DNA of 64,000 nucleotides, taken from DATKWD01 sp035529695. GTDB lineage: Bacteria; Actinomycetota; Acidimicrobiia; Acidimicrobiales; Salinilacustritrichaceae. The position numbers and the translations under genes were made by a program. The stretch lies in contig DATKWD010000074.1 in assembly GCA_035529695.1 (NCBI GenBank), forward strand, positions 1 to 64,000, read 5' to 3'. Shown here piece after piece: positions 36,773 through 45,437 of this stretch (its first letter is position 1; each line of letters begins with the position of its first letter). The notes under the pieces were generated by a model. The model saw nothing but the letters and a program-made list of their open reading frames with translations, had not been told where the DNA came from and searched no databases.

Positions 36773-38647
36773 GTGTCCGACACGGTCACAGCACCCGAGA
36801 CGCTCGATCGCGTCATCATCCGCTTCGCCGGCGACTCCGGCGACGGCATGCAGCTCACGGGTGATCGCTTCACCAGCGCATCGGCGGTGTTCGGCAACGA
36901 CCTCGCGACGTTGCCCGACTTCCCTGCGGAGATCCGCGCCCCGCAGGGCACCCTCGCCGGGGTGTCGGCGTTCCAGGTGCACATCTCCGATCACGACATC
37001 ACGACGCCCGGTGATGCACCCAACGTCCTGGTCGCGATGAACCCGGCAGCGCTCAAGGCCGATCTGCACCGCCTCGAGTCGGGCGGCACCGTGATCGTCA
37101 ACAGCGATGCGTTCGTCGACCGCAACCTGGCCAAGGCCGGATACGACGAGAGTCCTCTCGAAGACGGTTCGCTCGATGGCTACACGCTGTTCGAGGTGCC
37201 GATGACCGAGCTCACGAAAGGCGCAGTCGAGCATCTCGGCGTGAAGCCGCGCGACGCCGAGCGAAGCAAGAACATGTTCGCGCTCGGTTTGGTGAGCTGG
37301 ATGTACACCCGTCCGACGGAGCCGACCCTCCAGTGGATCCGAGCCAAGTTCGCGAAGCTCCCGTTGGTCGTCGATGCGAACATCGCCGCCTTCAAGGCCG
37401 GGCATGCGTTCGGGGAGACCGCCGAGCTGTTCGACCATCCCTACGAGGTCGCGGCCGCCGACAAGGCGCCTGGCACCTACACGAACATCAACGGCAACAC
37501 CGCGCTGTCGTGGGGGCTCGTGGCGGCCGGTCAGCTGTCGAATCTTCCGGTGTTCCTCGGCTCGTATCCGATCACCCCGGCGTCGGACATCCTTCACGAG
37601 CTGTCCAAGCACAAGAACTTCGGGATCCGAACGCTTCAGGCCGAGGACGAGATCGCCGGCATCGGATCGGCACTCGGCGCGGCGTTCGGGGGCCACCTGG
37701 CCGTCACGACCACGAGCGGTCCCGGTGTCGCCCTCAAAGGCGAGACGCTCGGCCTGGCCGTCAGCCTCGAGCTGCCCCTGATCATCGTCGACATCCAACG
37801 CGGCGGGCCGTCGACCGGACTGCCCACCAAGACCGAGGCGGCCGACCTGCTGATGGCCATGTATGGCCGGCACGGCGAATCGCCGATGCCGATCGTGGCT
37901 GCCTACACCCCGGCCCAGTGCTTCCATGCCGCGATCGAGGCGGCCCGGATCGCGCTGAAGTACCGGACGCCGGTGATGTTGCTGTCCGACGGCTATCTGG
38001 CGAACGGCACCGAGCCATGGAGTCTCCCGGACGTGAGCTCCTTGCCCGACATCTCGACGAGCTTCGCCGCCGAACCCAACGGCGAGAACGACGCCGGCGC
38101 ACCGGTTCATCATCCCTATGCCCGCGATCCCGAGACCCTCGCGCGCGAGTGGGCGCTGCCGGGGACCCCTGGACTCATGCACCGGGTCGGCGGCCTCGAG
38201 AAGGAAGACGTGACCGGCAACGTGTCCTACGACCCGGCCAACCACGAACGGATGATCCATCTCCGTGCTGCGAAGATCGCAGGCATCGCCAAGGACATTC
38301 CCGACCTCGAGGTGACCGGCGACATCGACGGCGACACGCTGCTGCTCGGCTGGGGCTCGACCTGGGGCGCCATCAGCGGCGCGGCTGATCGGATCAGGGC
38401 TCGCGGCCACAAGGTGGCGCACGCGCACGTGGTCCACCTCAGCCCGTTTCCGCCGAATCTGGGCGAGGTGCTCGCCCGGTATTCGACGGTGATCGTGCCC
38501 GAGATGAACCTTGGCCAACTGAGTCGTCTGGTGCGTGCCGAGTTCCTCGTCGACGCCAAGTCGATCTCCAACGTCCGAGGTCTTCCGTTCACCGCCGGAG
38601 TTCTCGAAGCCAAGATTCTCGAAGTGATGGAGGCGTCCCATGTCTGA
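36773..38647 (+). CDS. korA: 2-oxoacid:ferredoxin oxidoreductase, fused gamma-alpha subunit (KorA)
   Basis: 624 residues. Residues 10-190 form the gamma domain (IRFAGDSGDGMQLTGDRFTS; DFPAEIRAPQGTLAGVSAFQ). The alpha (pyrimidine-binding) domain follows with GNTALSWGLVAAG, YPITPASDILHELSKHKNFG, QAEDEIAGIGSALGAAFGG and TTTSGPGVALKGETLGLAV. With KorB it oxidises 2-oxoglutarate to succinyl-CoA using thiamine diphosphate and ferredoxin, as in mycobacteria, where it supports a TCA cycle without the classic dehydrogenase. Preference for 2-oxoglutarate over pyruvate is inferred from family likeness. GTG start with GGGAGG upstream; overlaps korB by 8 bases. Confidence 0.93.
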   Translation: MSDTVTAPETLDRVIIRFAGDSGDGMQLTGDRFTSASAVFGNDLATLPDFPAEIRAPQGTLAGVSAFQVHISDHDITTPGDAPNVLVAMNPAALKADLHRLESGGTVIVNSDAFVDRNLAKAGYDESPLEDGSLDGYTLFEVPMTELTKGAVEHLGVKPRDAERSKNMFALGLVSWMYTRPTEPTLQWIRAKFAKLPLVVDANIAAFKAGHAFGETAELFDHPYEVAAADKAPGTYTNINGNTALSWGLVAAGQLSNLPVFLGSYPITPASDILHELSKHKNFGIRTLQAEDEIAGIGSALGAAFGGHLAVTTTSGPGVALKGETLGLAVSLELPLIIVDIQRGGPSTGLPTKTEAADLLMAMYGRHGESPMPIVAAYTPAQCFHAAIEAARIALKYRTPVMLLSDGYLANGTEPWSLPDVSSLPDISTSFAAEPNGENDAGAPVHHPYARDPETLAREWALPGTPGLMHRVGGLEKEDVTGNVSYDPANHERMIHLRAAKIAGIAKDIPDLEVTGDIDGDTLLLGWGSTWGAISGAADRIRARGHKVAHAHVVHLSPFPPNLGEVLARYSTVIVPEMNLGQLSRLVRAEFLVDAKSISNVRGLPFTAGVLEAKILEVMEASHV

Positions 38648-39662
38648 AGCAACCGTCGAGATCACCACCAAGAAGGACTGGACCAGCGACCAGGAAGTGC
38701 GTTGGTGTCCGGGCTGCGGCGACTACTCGATCCTGATGGCCGTGCAGATGCTGATGCCCGAGCTGGGGGTGTCGCGTGAGAACACGGTGTTCGTGTCGGG
38801 CATCGGCTGCGCAGCGCGGTTCCCCTACTACATGAACACCTACGGGATGCACTCGATCCATGGACGGGCGCCGGCCATCGCCACTGGCCTCGCCATGGCC
38901 CGACCCGACCTCGACGTCTGGGTGGTGACCGGCGACGGTGACTCTCTGTCGATCGGCGGCAACCACCTCATCCATGCCCTTCGCCGCAACATCAACATCA
39001 ACATCCTGCTGTTCAACAACCAGATCTACGGACTCACCAAGGGGCAGTACTCCCCGACGTCTGAGGTCGGCAAGGTCACCAAGTCGACTCCGTTCGGAAG
39101 CCTTGACCGGCCGTTCAACCCGGTCAGCGTCGCACTCGGTGCCGAAGCGAGCTTCGTCGCCCGAACCCACGACATGGATCGCAAGCACATGATGGAAACC
39201 TTCCGGCGAGCCCACGAGCACAAGGGCGCGTCCTTCGTCGAGATCTACCAGAACTGCAACGTGTTCAACGACGGCGCGTTCGGCGAGATCACCGCCAAGG
39301 ACAAGCGAGATTCGATGCTGATCCCGCTCGAGCACGGCCAGCCGATCCGCTTCGGCGAGAACGCCGAGCGTGGCGTGGTGGTGCACGCGCAGACCGGCGC
39401 CCAGCTGGTCGATGTCGCCGATGTCGGCGAGGACGCGCTCCTCCGGCACGACGAGTCCCGTGAGGATCCGAGCGTGGCGTTCATGCTCTCGCGCCTGGCC
39501 CGAGGCCCCTACGAACCGACGCCGATCGGCGTCTTCCGTGCGGTCGACCGCCCTGAGTACGGCGAGATGGCCAATCAGCAACTCGCGGCGGCCAACGAGA
39601 CGCAGGGCCCCGGCGACCTGGCGAAGCTGCTCCGCTCGGGCGCGACCTGGGAAGTGGCCTAG
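38640..39662 (+). CDS. korB: 2-oxoacid:ferredoxin oxidoreductase beta subunit (KorB)
   Basis: 340-residue thiamine-diphosphate and [4Fe-4S] subunit. Cluster-binding cysteines start with VRWCPGCGDYSIL (23, 26) and VSGIGCAARFPYY (55), plus NCNVFNDGAF (about 202). The ThDP motif is VTGDGDSLSIGGNHLIHALR with ILLFNNQIYGLTKGQ. ATG lies inside the korA 3' end. The stop codon TAG shares a CTAG palindrome with the stop of the convergent DUF1015 gene. Confidence 0.95.
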   Translation: MSEATVEITTKKDWTSDQEVRWCPGCGDYSILMAVQMLMPELGVSRENTVFVSGIGCAARFPYYMNTYGMHSIHGRAPAIATGLAMARPDLDVWVVTGDGDSLSIGGNHLIHALRRNININILLFNNQIYGLTKGQYSPTSEVGKVTKSTPFGSLDRPFNPVSVALGAEASFVARTHDMDRKHMMETFRRAHEHKGASFVEIYQNCNVFNDGAFGEITAKDKRDSMLIPLEHGQPIRFGENAERGVVVHAQTGAQLVDVADVGEDALLRHDESREDPSVAFMLSRLARGPYEPTPIGVFRAVDRPEYGEMANQQLAAANETQGPGDLAKLLRSGATWEVA

Positions 39663-40864
39663 CCGCCGACCTCGTCGAAGAGGTGAAACACGATCCCGGT
39701 CTTCACCTTGGGGTGGAAGAACGTGGTCTTGGCGGGCATACGTTCGCCATGGTGGGTCGACTCGATCTGGGCCACCGTCGCCGGCCTGAGCAGCACACCG
39801 GCTTGGGCCCGGCCTGACTGCACGGCCTCGACGACGCGGTCGACGCCGTGCTGGAAGGTGAGCTCGTGGTCGGGGAGCGAGGCGCAAGCTGCATCGAGTC
39901 TGACCGAGTCGAGGTCGCGTACCCCGTTGAACGCGTCGGGCCGGGGGGCGAGGAAGCTGGCGCGGTCGGGCTCGACCAAGCACAGGGCACCTGCGGCCTC
40001 CATCCGGGCGCTGACCGTGTCGTCGACGGTCCCGGCATCGGTGATCGTGAACCAGTCTGCCAAGGACTCGACGAGGTCGATGTCTGCGGGGAGTCCGCTG
40101 AGCAGGCGGTGGATGGGTCGGACCGTCAATTCGTCCTCGACGAGTTCGACCACGTACATCAGCGTTCGCTCGGCTCCGCCCGCATCGCCGCCTGCGGCCT
40201 CGCGTTGCTCGTCGCGATAGGCGAGTGAGGTCTCGTAGCGGTGGTGACCGTCGGCGATGAGGACGGGGTGCGCGCCGACCGCTTCGGTGATCGCCGCGCA
40301 CACGACGGGGTCATCGGTGGTCCAGACCGTGTGGGTGACGCCGTCGTCGTCGGTCCACTCGGCGTCGGGTGCGGCATCGGTGGGGAGGAGGTCGGTGAGC
40401 CCTTTGGCGAGCGACAACGACCAGATCGCCGAGAGGTTGCCGCGGCACGACCGGAGCATGTCGAGCCGGTCGGACTTGGCCTTCTTGGTGGTCTGCTCGT
40501 GGGGGAGGATCTCACCTTCGTCGGGCCTCGACAGCTCGAGAGCGCCGAGGACGCCGGTGGTCCGCCGTGGCGTACCGGCGTCGTCGACGAAGGACATGCG
40601 GTAGATCGTGAAGGTCGGGGCCTCGTCGCGCCGGAGGATGCCTTCGGCCTGCCATTCGGACAGGAGCCGGGCAGCGACGGCGTAGCGGTCCTCGCCGGCT
40701 TCGTCGACGGGTAGATCGATTCGGACCGCATTCTGTGGGTGACGAGCCACCAGGGCGGCGCGGTCGCGATCGTCGATGACGTCGTAGGGCGGGGCGGCGA
40801 CGTCGGCGAGATCGACCCTCGTCAGGTCGTACCGAAGGGCGCGGAACGGTTCGAAGACAGGCAC
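39659..40864 (-). CDS. DUF1015 family protein
   Basis: 401 residues of the DUF1015 family, function unknown, proposed by some annotations to be a HTH-like or kinase-linked protein but without proof that I know of. Diagnostic stretches are PPYDVIDDRDRAALVARHP, LPHEQTTKKAKSDRLDMLR, VLIADGHHRYETSLAYRDE and the C-terminal TTFFHPKVKTGIVFHLFDE. I use GTG at 40864, which starts VPVFEPFRALRYD; the frame remains open upstream but is Arg/Ser-rich shadow sequence there. Confidence 0.88.
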   Translation of the reverse strand: MPVFEPFRALRYDLTRVDLADVAAPPYDVIDDRDRAALVARHPQNAVRIDLPVDEAGEDRYAVAARLLSEWQAEGILRRDEAPTFTIYRMSFVDDAGTPRRTTGVLGALELSRPDEGEILPHEQTTKKAKSDRLDMLRSCRGNLSAIWSLSLAKGLTDLLPTDAAPDAEWTDDDGVTHTVWTTDDPVVCAAITEAVGAHPVLIADGHHRYETSLAYRDEQREAAGGDAGGAERTLMYVVELVEDELTVRPIHRLLSGLPADIDLVESLADWFTITDAGTVDDTVSARMEAAGALCLVEPDRASFLAPRPDAFNGVRDLDSVRLDAACASLPDHELTFQHGVDRVVEAVQSGRAQAGVLLRPATVAQIESTHHGERMPAKTTFFHPKVKTGIVFHLFDEVGG

Positions 40865-40958
40865 CGCGCCAGCCTGACAGATCGTCCAGCGAGGCCCGAA
40901 CCTCTGACTGAGCCCGGTCAGTTGCGGCCTGCGTGGCCGGGGAACGCGATACTGCGGG

Positions 40959-41699
40959 GTGCCCATTGCGTGTGACCTCGACGGCGTGGTGCGTCTCGGG
41001 GCCGATCCCATTCCCGGCGCCGCGGACGCGGTCCGGCGGCTTCGTGCGTCCGGACAGCGCGTCGTGTTCGTGACCAACAACGCAGCCGCACGGATCTCCG
41101 AGCAGGAGGAGCAGTTGGAGGAGATGGGAATCCCTGCGGTCGGCGACGTGATCGGGGCTGCCCAGGCCGGGGCGACGCTGGTCGAGCCCGGGCATCGAGT
41201 GCTGGTGGTCGGCGAGGAGGGACTCATCGAGGCTGTCGTCGATCGCGGCGCGGTCATCGTCGATGACGGCACGATCGATGTGGTGGTCGTCGGCCTCGAC
41301 CGGTCGTTCGACTACGAGACCCTCCGCCACGCCTCGTCCGCGGTCCGCAACGGTGCCCGGTTCATCGCGACCAACGGCGACGAGACGTTCCCGACCCCGG
41401 GCGGCCTCGTTCCGGGCGCCGGGTCGCTGGTGGCCGCGATCGCAGCTGCGAGCGGAGTGAGTCCCGAGGTCGCCGGGAAGCCCTTCGAGCCGATCGCGCG
41501 GCTGGTTCGGGCAGCGCTCGGCCCGTCCGGGGTCGTGGTCGGTGATCGCGACGACACCGACGGGGCCTTCGCTCGGACACTCGGGTACTCGTTCGCCTTG
41601 GTCCTCAGCGGCGTCACGTCCGCCGATCAGGTCCCCACCGACCCTGCGCCCGATCTCGTCGCGTCCGATCTCGCATCATTGGTCCCCGACCTTGTGTGA
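40959..41699 (+). CDS. HAD-superfamily phosphatase (IIA type)
   Basis: 246 residues, phosphoglycolate/NagD-like HAD hydrolase. Motif I ACDLDGVVRLG holds the nucleophile Asp6 and acid Asp8; motif II is VFVTNNAA; the lysine motif III is in VAGKPFEPI; motif IV reads GDRDDTDGAFARTLG. GTG 40959 follows a GATACT -10-like box by 5 bases. It fills the Rv1692 position in the mycobacterial order, between the TPR gene and tlyA, though here with the rRNA-distal insert of aldolase, ABC and kor genes. Confidence 0.88.
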   Translation: MPIACDLDGVVRLGADPIPGAADAVRRLRASGQRVVFVTNNAAARISEQEEQLEEMGIPAVGDVIGAAQAGATLVEPGHRVLVVGEEGLIEAVVDRGAVIVDDGTIDVVVVGLDRSFDYETLRHASSAVRNGARFIATNGDETFPTPGGLVPGAGSLVAAIAAASGVSPEVAGKPFEPIARLVRAALGPSGVVVGDRDDTDGAFARTLGYSFALVLSGVTSADQVPTDPAPDLVASDLASLVPDLV

Positions 41700-41721
41700 C
41701 ACATTTCGCAACTGCAAACTA

Positions 41722-41751
41722 TTGCAAGCACCACGGTCGCGCCGATAGCTT
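41722..41751 (+). promoter_or_regulatory. promoter TTGCAA-N18-TAGCTT, leaderless
   Basis: TTGCAA (41722-41727) and TAGCTT (41746-41751) with 18-base spacing; ATG 41758 follows 6 bases later. The surrounding AT-rich patch stands out in GC-rich DNA. Confidence 0.65.
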
Positions 41752-41757
41752 GGGCTC

Positions 41758-42156
41758 ATGGCACAGAACCCCCTCATCAAGCGACTCCTCGACGCGGGCG
41801 TCCAGTTCACCGAAATGACCCAGTCCCGAGCCGAGGCGATCGTCAAGGACCTCGTCAAGACCGGCGAGGTCCAGTCCGAGCAGGCGCAGAAGTTCGTCGA
41901 CGATCTGGTGGCGCGGAGCCGCAAGAACACCGACAAGTTCCTCGAGGCGGTTCGCCAGGAGGTGCAGACCCAGGTCGCGAACCTCGGCCTCGCCACCCAG
42001 GACGACATCGCTCGGATCGAGAAGAAGCTCGCTGCGCTCGGCAAGCCTGCGGCCAAGAAGACCGCAGCAGCCAAGACCGCAGCCAAGAAGAAGACCCCGG
42101 CCAAGAAGAAGACTCCGGCCAAGCGGTCTGCGACCAAGAAGTCCGCGAAGAAGTAG
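41758..42156 (+). CDS. phasin-like protein with lysine-rich histone-like tail
   Basis: 132 residues. The first 95 form a long amphipathic helix pattern (LIKRLLDAGVQFTEMTQSRAEAIVKDLVKTG, QAQKFVDDLVARSRKNTDKFLEAVRQEVQ) like phasins or polyhydroxyalkanoate granule proteins. The last 37 are almost only Lys, Ala, Thr and Pro (KKTPAKKKTPAKRSATKKSA), as in histone H1-like bacterial proteins, and should bind DNA or polyphosphate. It has its own promoter and probably co-transcribes with tlyA, 8 bases downstream. Function not established. Confidence 0.75.
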   Translation: MAQNPLIKRLLDAGVQFTEMTQSRAEAIVKDLVKTGEVQSEQAQKFVDDLVARSRKNTDKFLEAVRQEVQTQVANLGLATQDDIARIEKKLAALGKPAAKKTAAAKTAAKKKTPAKKKTPAKRSATKKSAKK

Positions 42157-42163
42157 CGGAATC

Positions 42164-42976
42164 CTGGCCGCTCGCCGGCGTCTCGATGCCGAGCTCGTCC
42201 GGCGGGGATTGGCTGACAGTCGGACCCGAGCCCGTGAGCTGATCGAAGCCGGGCGGATCACCGTCGGAGGCGCTCCGACGACGAAACCGTCACGGCTGGT
42301 CGATCCGGCCCAGGCGATCGAACTCCTCGGCTCCCCACCAGCCTTCGTCAGCCGGGCCGGCGGAAAGCTCGCCGGTGCGCTCGATCAGTTCGACATCGAT
42401 CCGTCCGGGGTCAGGGCGATCGACGTCGGCGCGTCGACGGGCGGCTTCACCGACTGTCTCCTCCAGCGTGGTGCCTCTCATGTCGTGGCGGTCGACGTCG
42501 GGACCAACCAGCTCCACGAGCGACTGCGCGCCGACCCGAGGGTCACGTCGCTCGAGAGGACTGACATACGCCGGGCCGACGCCTCCGACCTCGGAGCGCC
42601 GTTCGGTCTCCTGACCGCCGATGTGTCGTTCATCTCGCTGCGGCTGGTGCTCGATGCTCTCTTCTCGATGACCGACGAGACCTCCGACCTGGTGCTGTTG
42701 GTCAAGCCCCAGTTCGAGGCCGGGAGGGCCGAGGCAGACCGGGGGCGAGGGGTCATCTCGGACCCGACGGTGTGGCGACGAGTGCTCGAAGAGGTCTCTG
42801 ACGCCATCTCCGCACGCGGAGCCGTCATCATGAACCTCATGGTCTCGGCCGTTCCTGGAGCACAGGGCAACATCGAGTTCGTCGCGCACGTCCGTCGTGG
42901 ACCTTCGCACGACGCGTCCGGCGCCGCCGATGTCGATGCAGTCGTCGCGGTCGCTCGCACGGTGGCGGGGGTCTGA
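42164..42976 (+). CDS. tlyA: TlyA-type rRNA 2'-O-methyltransferase, probable CTG start
   Basis: An S4 RNA-binding domain (ARRRLDAELVRRGLADSRTRARELIEAGRITVGG) is followed by an FtsJ/RrmJ-type methylase with SAM motif AIDVGASTGGFTDCLLQRGA, VVAVDVGTNQL and VKPQFEAGR. TlyA methylates 16S and 23S rRNA ribose in mycobacteria and sets capreomycin sensitivity. The only ATG/GTG/TTG start near the N-terminus, TTG 42209, would cut off half of the S4 helix. CTG 42164 restores MAARRRLDAELVRRGL, which aligns well with family N-termini, 8 bases after the phasin-like gene. 270 residues from CTG. Confidence 0.88.
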   Translation: MAARRRLDAELVRRGLADSRTRARELIEAGRITVGGAPTTKPSRLVDPAQAIELLGSPPAFVSRAGGKLAGALDQFDIDPSGVRAIDVGASTGGFTDCLLQRGASHVVAVDVGTNQLHERLRADPRVTSLERTDIRRADASDLGAPFGLLTADVSFISLRLVLDALFSMTDETSDLVLLVKPQFEAGRAEADRGRGVISDPTVWRRVLEEVSDAISARGAVIMNLMVSAVPGAQGNIEFVAHVRRGPSHDASGAADVDAVVAVARTVAGV

Positions 42977-42979
42977 GCG

Positions 42980-43822
42980 ATGGCCGTGGTCGCATTGTTC
43001 GTCCATCACGAGCATGCCGAGGCGCGTGACCTCGCGCTCGACGCGCTCGCCTGGTTGATCGATCGCGGACACGAAGTGCGCCTCCTGGCCGATGACGCGT
43101 CGACCATCGGCCGTCCCGATCTCGTCGACGAGCCCGAGAGCATCGTGACCGGTCTGGATCTGGCGGTCTCCCTGGGAGGCGACGGCACGATGCTACGCGC
43201 CGTACGGGTGGTGGGCGACGAGGCACCGGTGATCGGCGTGAACCTCGGCCAGCTCGGCTACCTCACCGAGATCGAGCCGTCGGGACTGCACGTCGCACTC
43301 AAACGGTTCCTGGCAGGCAGCTACGACGTCGAGGCCCGAATGCTCCTCGACGTCGAGGTGGGCGGTTCGGCCGGCTCGGACCGGGCCCTCAACGAGGTCG
43401 TGGTCGAGAAGACACCGGAAGGGACCACGGTCCGTCTCGGCGTCTGGATCGACGGGAGCTTCTTCGCCACGTATGCGGCCGATGGGCTGATCGTCGCGAC
43501 GCCGACGGGCTCGACGGCCTACGCTTTCTCGGCCCGCGGGCCGATCGTGTCGCCGACGCACCGGGCGATCATGTTGACGCCTGTCTCGCCTCACATGCTG
43601 TTCGACCGTACGCTCGTGCTCGACGAATCCGCTGAGATCCGCATCGAAGTGACCGGTCCCCGGGGCGCGGCCGTCTCGGTCGACGGCCGCCCCCTCGGGA
43701 TCTGTGCCCCAGGCGACTCCATCACATGCACCCGCTCCGCCCACTCCGCCCACCTCGTCACCTTCGGCGACCGCGACTTCCTTCGCATCGTCACCGCCAA
43801 GTTCGGGCTGGCGCCGAGATGA
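42980..43822 (+). CDS. nadK: NAD kinase
   Basis: Phosphorylates NAD to NADP. 280 residues with GGDGT at 66-70, NLGQLGYLTEIEP, the NE pair in ALNEVVVEK, and the glycine-rich VATPTGSTAYAFSARGPIVSP. ATG lies 4 bases after the tlyA stop; recN starts 14 bases later. The tlyA-nadK-recN order is conserved across Actinobacteria. Confidence 0.96.
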   Translation: MAVVALFVHHEHAEARDLALDALAWLIDRGHEVRLLADDASTIGRPDLVDEPESIVTGLDLAVSLGGDGTMLRAVRVVGDEAPVIGVNLGQLGYLTEIEPSGLHVALKRFLAGSYDVEARMLLDVEVGGSAGSDRALNEVVVEKTPEGTTVRLGVWIDGSFFATYAADGLIVATPTGSTAYAFSARGPIVSPTHRAIMLTPVSPHMLFDRTLVLDESAEIRIEVTGPRGAAVSVDGRPLGICAPGDSITCTRSAHSAHLVTFGDRDFLRIVTAKFGLAPR

Positions 43823-43835
43823 GACGGGTTCGGGC

Positions 43836-45437
43836 GTGAGCGGCTCACTCGTCGAGCTGGCGGTCTCGGATCTTGGCATCATCGACGACCTCCGGCTGGT
43901 GTTCGGGCCGGGCATGACCGTGGTGTCGGGCGAGACCGGCGCGGGAAAGACCCTGATCGTCGAGGCCATCGACCTCCTGGTCGGCGGACGCGCCGACCCC
44001 GATCTGGTGCGTCCAGGTGCCGAGCACGCCCGGGTCGAAGGGCGGTTCGAACTCGACGGCGAAGAGGTCATCCTGGCACGGGTGGTGCCTCGTGAGGGAC
44101 GCAGCCGCGCCTACCTCAACGGTCGACTCGCGACCGCCGCTGCACTGACCGAGGCCGGGGTGAGGCTCGTCGACCTCCACGGCCAGCACGCCCACCAGTC
44201 GCTGCTCGCCACCCGTGCACAGCGCGCCACGCTCGACCGGTACGCCGGCACCGACCTCAGCCGACTGGCGACCCTTCGAGCCCGGATCGCCGCCGTCGAC
44301 GAGGAGCTGGCCGAACTGGGCGGGGACGAGCGAATGCGCGCCCGTGAGATCGACCTGCTCAGCTACCAGCTCGAGGAGATCGACGGGGCTGCGATCGAGG
44401 ATCCTGACGAGGACGAGCGACTCGATGGGGAAGAGGACGTGCTGGGCGACGCGGTCGCGCACCGTGAGGGTGCGGCGACGTCCGTCGCGGCTCTCGTCGA
44501 CGACGAAGGAGCGGCCGATTCGATGGCCACGGCACTGGCCGCCGTCGATGGACGCCCTCCGTTCGACGACCTGGCAGATCGCCTCCGGGCCGTGGTGGCG
44601 GAGCTGCGTGACGTCGCTGCCGAGCTCCGTTCGAGGGGTGAGGCGATCAGCGACGATCCGAGCCGGTTGGCGGAGCTGCGGGTCCGCCGACAGACGTTGC
44701 GCGATCTCCAACGCAAGTACGGCGACGATCTGTCCGCCGTCCTGGCGTACCGAGACGACATCGCAGACCGGCTGAAGGTGCTCACTGATCACGATGCGAG
44801 GGCCGCCGAGCTCGACGCGGCGCGCGTCGACGCAAGCGCGGCGTACGCCGTCGAAGCGGCCAAGGTGGCCGAGCTGCGTCGAACGCAGGCACCGAAGCTC
44901 GCGAAGTCGATCGCGGAGCGCCTCGATCACCTCGCGATGGCCGGATCGGAGATCAGGATCGAGGTCGGTGGACCTGACCCCGCAGATGACATCGACATCC
45001 TGCTCAGCGCCAACCGCGGCGCCCCGCCGCTTCCTCTGCGCAAGGTCGCATCGGGCGGCGAGTTGGCTCGCACGATGCTCGCGATTCGTCTGGTGTTGAC
45101 CGTCGGGCCGCCCGTCCTGGTCTTCGACGAGGTCGACGCAGGCATCGGAGGCGAGGCGGCGACCTCGGTCGGGCGGGCGCTCGCCGAGCTGTCGAACGAT
45201 CATCAGGTGCTGGTCGTGACCCACCTCCCACAGGTGGCCGCCTGGGCCGACCATCACGTCCGAGTCTCCAAGGCCACCTCGGCCGGCGACGCAACGATCT
45301 CGACCGCGATCGTCCTCGACGCAGCCGAGCGACGGACCGAGCTGGCCCGGATGCTGTCGGGGCAGCCCGACTCGGGGATCGCCATCGATCACGCCGCGGA
45401 GTTGCTCGAACGGGCGGGCCGGGGCTCGACACGATGA
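43836..45437 (+). CDS. recN: DNA repair protein RecN
   Basis: SMC-like ATPase for double-strand-break repair; 533 residues. Walker A SGETGAGKTL (31-40), DLHGQHAHQSL, two coiled-coil regions (about 150-210 and 290-380), signature KVASGGELARTMLAI, Walker B PVLVFDEVDAGIGG and the H loop VTHLPQVAAWAD. GTG 43836. RecN is SOS-induced in many bacteria, but no LexA-type box was found upstream here. It overlaps steA by 4 bases. Confidence 0.95.
   Translation: MSGSLVELAVSDLGIIDDLRLVFGPGMTVVSGETGAGKTLIVEAIDLLVGGRADPDLVRPGAEHARVEGRFELDGEEVILARVVPREGRSRAYLNGRLATAAALTEAGVRLVDLHGQHAHQSLLATRAQRATLDRYAGTDLSRLATLRARIAAVDEELAELGGDERMRAREIDLLSYQLEEIDGAAIEDPDEDERLDGEEDVLGDAVAHREGAATSVAALVDDEGAADSMATALAAVDGRPPFDDLADRLRAVVAELRDVAAELRSRGEAISDDPSRLAELRVRRQTLRDLQRKYGDDLSAVLAYRDDIADRLKVLTDHDARAAELDAARVDASAAYAVEAAKVAELRRTQAPKLAKSIAERLDHLAMAGSEIRIEVGGPDPADDIDILLSANRGAPPLPLRKVASGGELARTMLAIRLVLTVGPPVLVFDEVDAGIGGEAATSVGRALAELSNDHQVLVVTHLPQVAAWADHHVRVSKATSAGDATISTAIVLDAAERRTELARMLSGQPDSGIAIDHAAELLERAGRGSTR

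Noticed and set aside
36749..38671. 640-codon open frame opposite korA
   Set aside because: Shadow frame of korA with no recognisable domain; korA has full motifs on the plus strand.
43823..43836. SOS box in front of recN
   Set aside because: Only 13 bases separate nadK and recN, and no CGAAC-N4-GTTCG type palindrome was found there.
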